Source: Adineta vaga (lineage: Eukaryota > Rotifera). Taken from it: a DNA stretch of 64,000 nt. The stretch is taken from positions 7,750,001-7,814,000 of the forward strand of contig CP075494.1 of NCBI GenBank assembly GCA_021613535.1. Direction: 5' to 3'. Below the pieces are notes generated by a model. It was not told the origin of the DNA. It did no database searches and saw only the letters and a program-made list of their open reading frames with translations. The first letter of the stretch is position 1. Each line of letters begins with the position of its first letter. A program made the translations under genes and the position numbers. This document shows, piece after piece, positions 62,891-64,000 of this stretch.

Positions 62891-63922
62891 TTTCAACTCA
62901 CGATATGTTCTTGCTCAGAGAATAATGTAGGAAAATATGTCTATACGTAGATTATATAGAATGTCATTGAAGAAGCTCTAATAGGATTGTTTGTCTTCAT
63001 TAACAAAATACCAGCTATCAAGAGAGAAAAAGAGTATTTTACCGATTCAAAAGTCGAATAAATTAAAATGTTTTTTATTACGGCCAAAGAAAGTTCGATA
63101 GTACTTATTTGTAAGAAACAAATTTCTCTACTTTGTAGACCGACATATAATTCAGCATACTTACTCCTTTTCATGTGGATATTCTTGACTGATTATTCTT
63201 TTAAAGAATTCTACTTTCTAAATATACATAGGGTGTTGTGAAGAAATTCTTTTTGCAAACATTAAAGCAACAGTCACTTCTTCTTTTTAATGAGCTTATT
63301 AAAAATGATGCTTAAAAAAAACATCAAATAAGTGTAATAGTGCAATTAAAAAAAAACGGAGTATTTGCTTTCTACAGGTATTATTTTCGTCTACGCATCA
63401 ATCTTGATTCATTACCTGTGCTTTATAAACGATCAATATAGAATTATCGTCCTCGTTGACAATAATTCATGACATTAAATATGACCTCTTGACAATAAGG
63501 AGTGCAAAAACTAATTTGAACTCGAAACGTCTTATTCCGTCTTATTAATACCTAGAATAAAGAGAAGAACGTGCGTGTAGCTATCGACTATATTCTCAAG
63601 TAATCAACATCATATTATTCATTTTTATTGTTTTATCTGTAGATACTTGAACATATCTTCAACTTTCATAGTAAAGAAAAAAAAAGTGTTTCAATGTTAA
63701 AGCTCTGATAAAATCATCCTTTTCTCTTCTCTCCCTTTTTCATTTTGATTCAAACGAACATATACATATATGTAATGTCATTCATATTGTCACTATAATT
63801 TACTGTTAAATACTAATATTTATTTATTATTATTTCAAATCAGTTGAATAAGAAACTATCTATAAAGAAGGAAGGTGTTCAATAGAATTGGTGTATAATT
63901 TTAAATAATAACGTTAGTTAAT
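62891..63922. other. Intergenic, 1.0 kb
   Basis: Between the Tctex1-domain gene start and the 3' end of the right-edge gene. A 77-codon minus frame at 62941-63174 has no coding character. TTTATT motifs near 63822 could be polyadenylation signals of the right-edge gene. Nothing else seen. Confidence 0.45.
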
Positions 63923-64000
63923 TTATCCATAGACATGTCTTTCAATGTATTTCAATAAAGCTAATTCACCGGCTAATGTTTCTTGACCACTCGGAATAAT
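63923..64000 (-). CDS. 3' end of an unidentified gene (runs off right edge)
   Basis: An open minus-strand frame from the window edge to a TAA at 63923. The 25 residues include SGQETLAGELALLKYIERH and end VYG. Composition is that of a real C-terminal helix and differs sharply from the AT-rich intergenic DNA next to it. Too short to name a family. Confidence 0.5.
   Translation of the reverse strand: MIPSGQETLAGELALLKYIERHVYG

Overview
This window is nuclear DNA from a small, compact invertebrate genome. It is AT-rich, most introns are about 45-65 bp with clear GT-AG ends, and genes are tightly packed on both strands. All recognisable genes are animal-type. Intron size, codon style and divergent single-exon peptide GPCRs fit a bdelloid rotifer (Adineta/Rotaria type) best; that assignment is inference, not proven by a marker.

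Left part (1-16 kb): the 5' part of an XPG/ERCC5 nuclease gene (minus), a three-domain RWD / MJ1316 / 2H-phosphoesterase protein related to LENG9 with a one-base frame break (minus), ribosomal protein L10/uL16 (plus), two tandem acid ceramidase/NAAA-like amidases with matching exon structure (minus), ABHD18 (minus), prohibitin 1 (minus) and LARP1 (minus).

Middle (16.5-44 kb): a full-length laminin alpha chain (LN, LE repeats, IV domains, coiled coil, LG1-5) on the minus strand, a two-exon peptide-type GPCR, a 4.6-kb AT-rich stretch with no gene, and a MAP3K4/MEKK4-like kinase whose catalytic loop reads HCD and whose DFG reads DFN.

Right part (44-64 kb): a small secreted six-cysteine protein (plus), an intronless divergent GPCR (minus), a 19-exon CEP89 centrosomal coiled-coil gene (plus), a small secreted peptide precursor (minus), mitochondrial arginyl-tRNA synthetase RARS2 (plus) with an unrelated gene nested antisense in one intron, a Tctex1-domain dynein light chain-like gene (minus), and the 3' end of an unidentified gene at the right edge.

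There are no rRNA genes, no recognisable tRNA, no transposon ORFs and no CRISPR. Most genes are housekeeping or cytoskeleton/matrix genes with no operon-like relation. The exceptions are the ceramidase tandem pair (gene duplication) and the RARS2 host/nested pair. The points most worth follow-up are the LENG9-like RNA-end enzyme and its frame break, the ceramidase copy that lost a catalytic glutamate, the altered MAP3K4 kinase motifs, the furin-type site in laminin alpha, and three unidentified small proteins.
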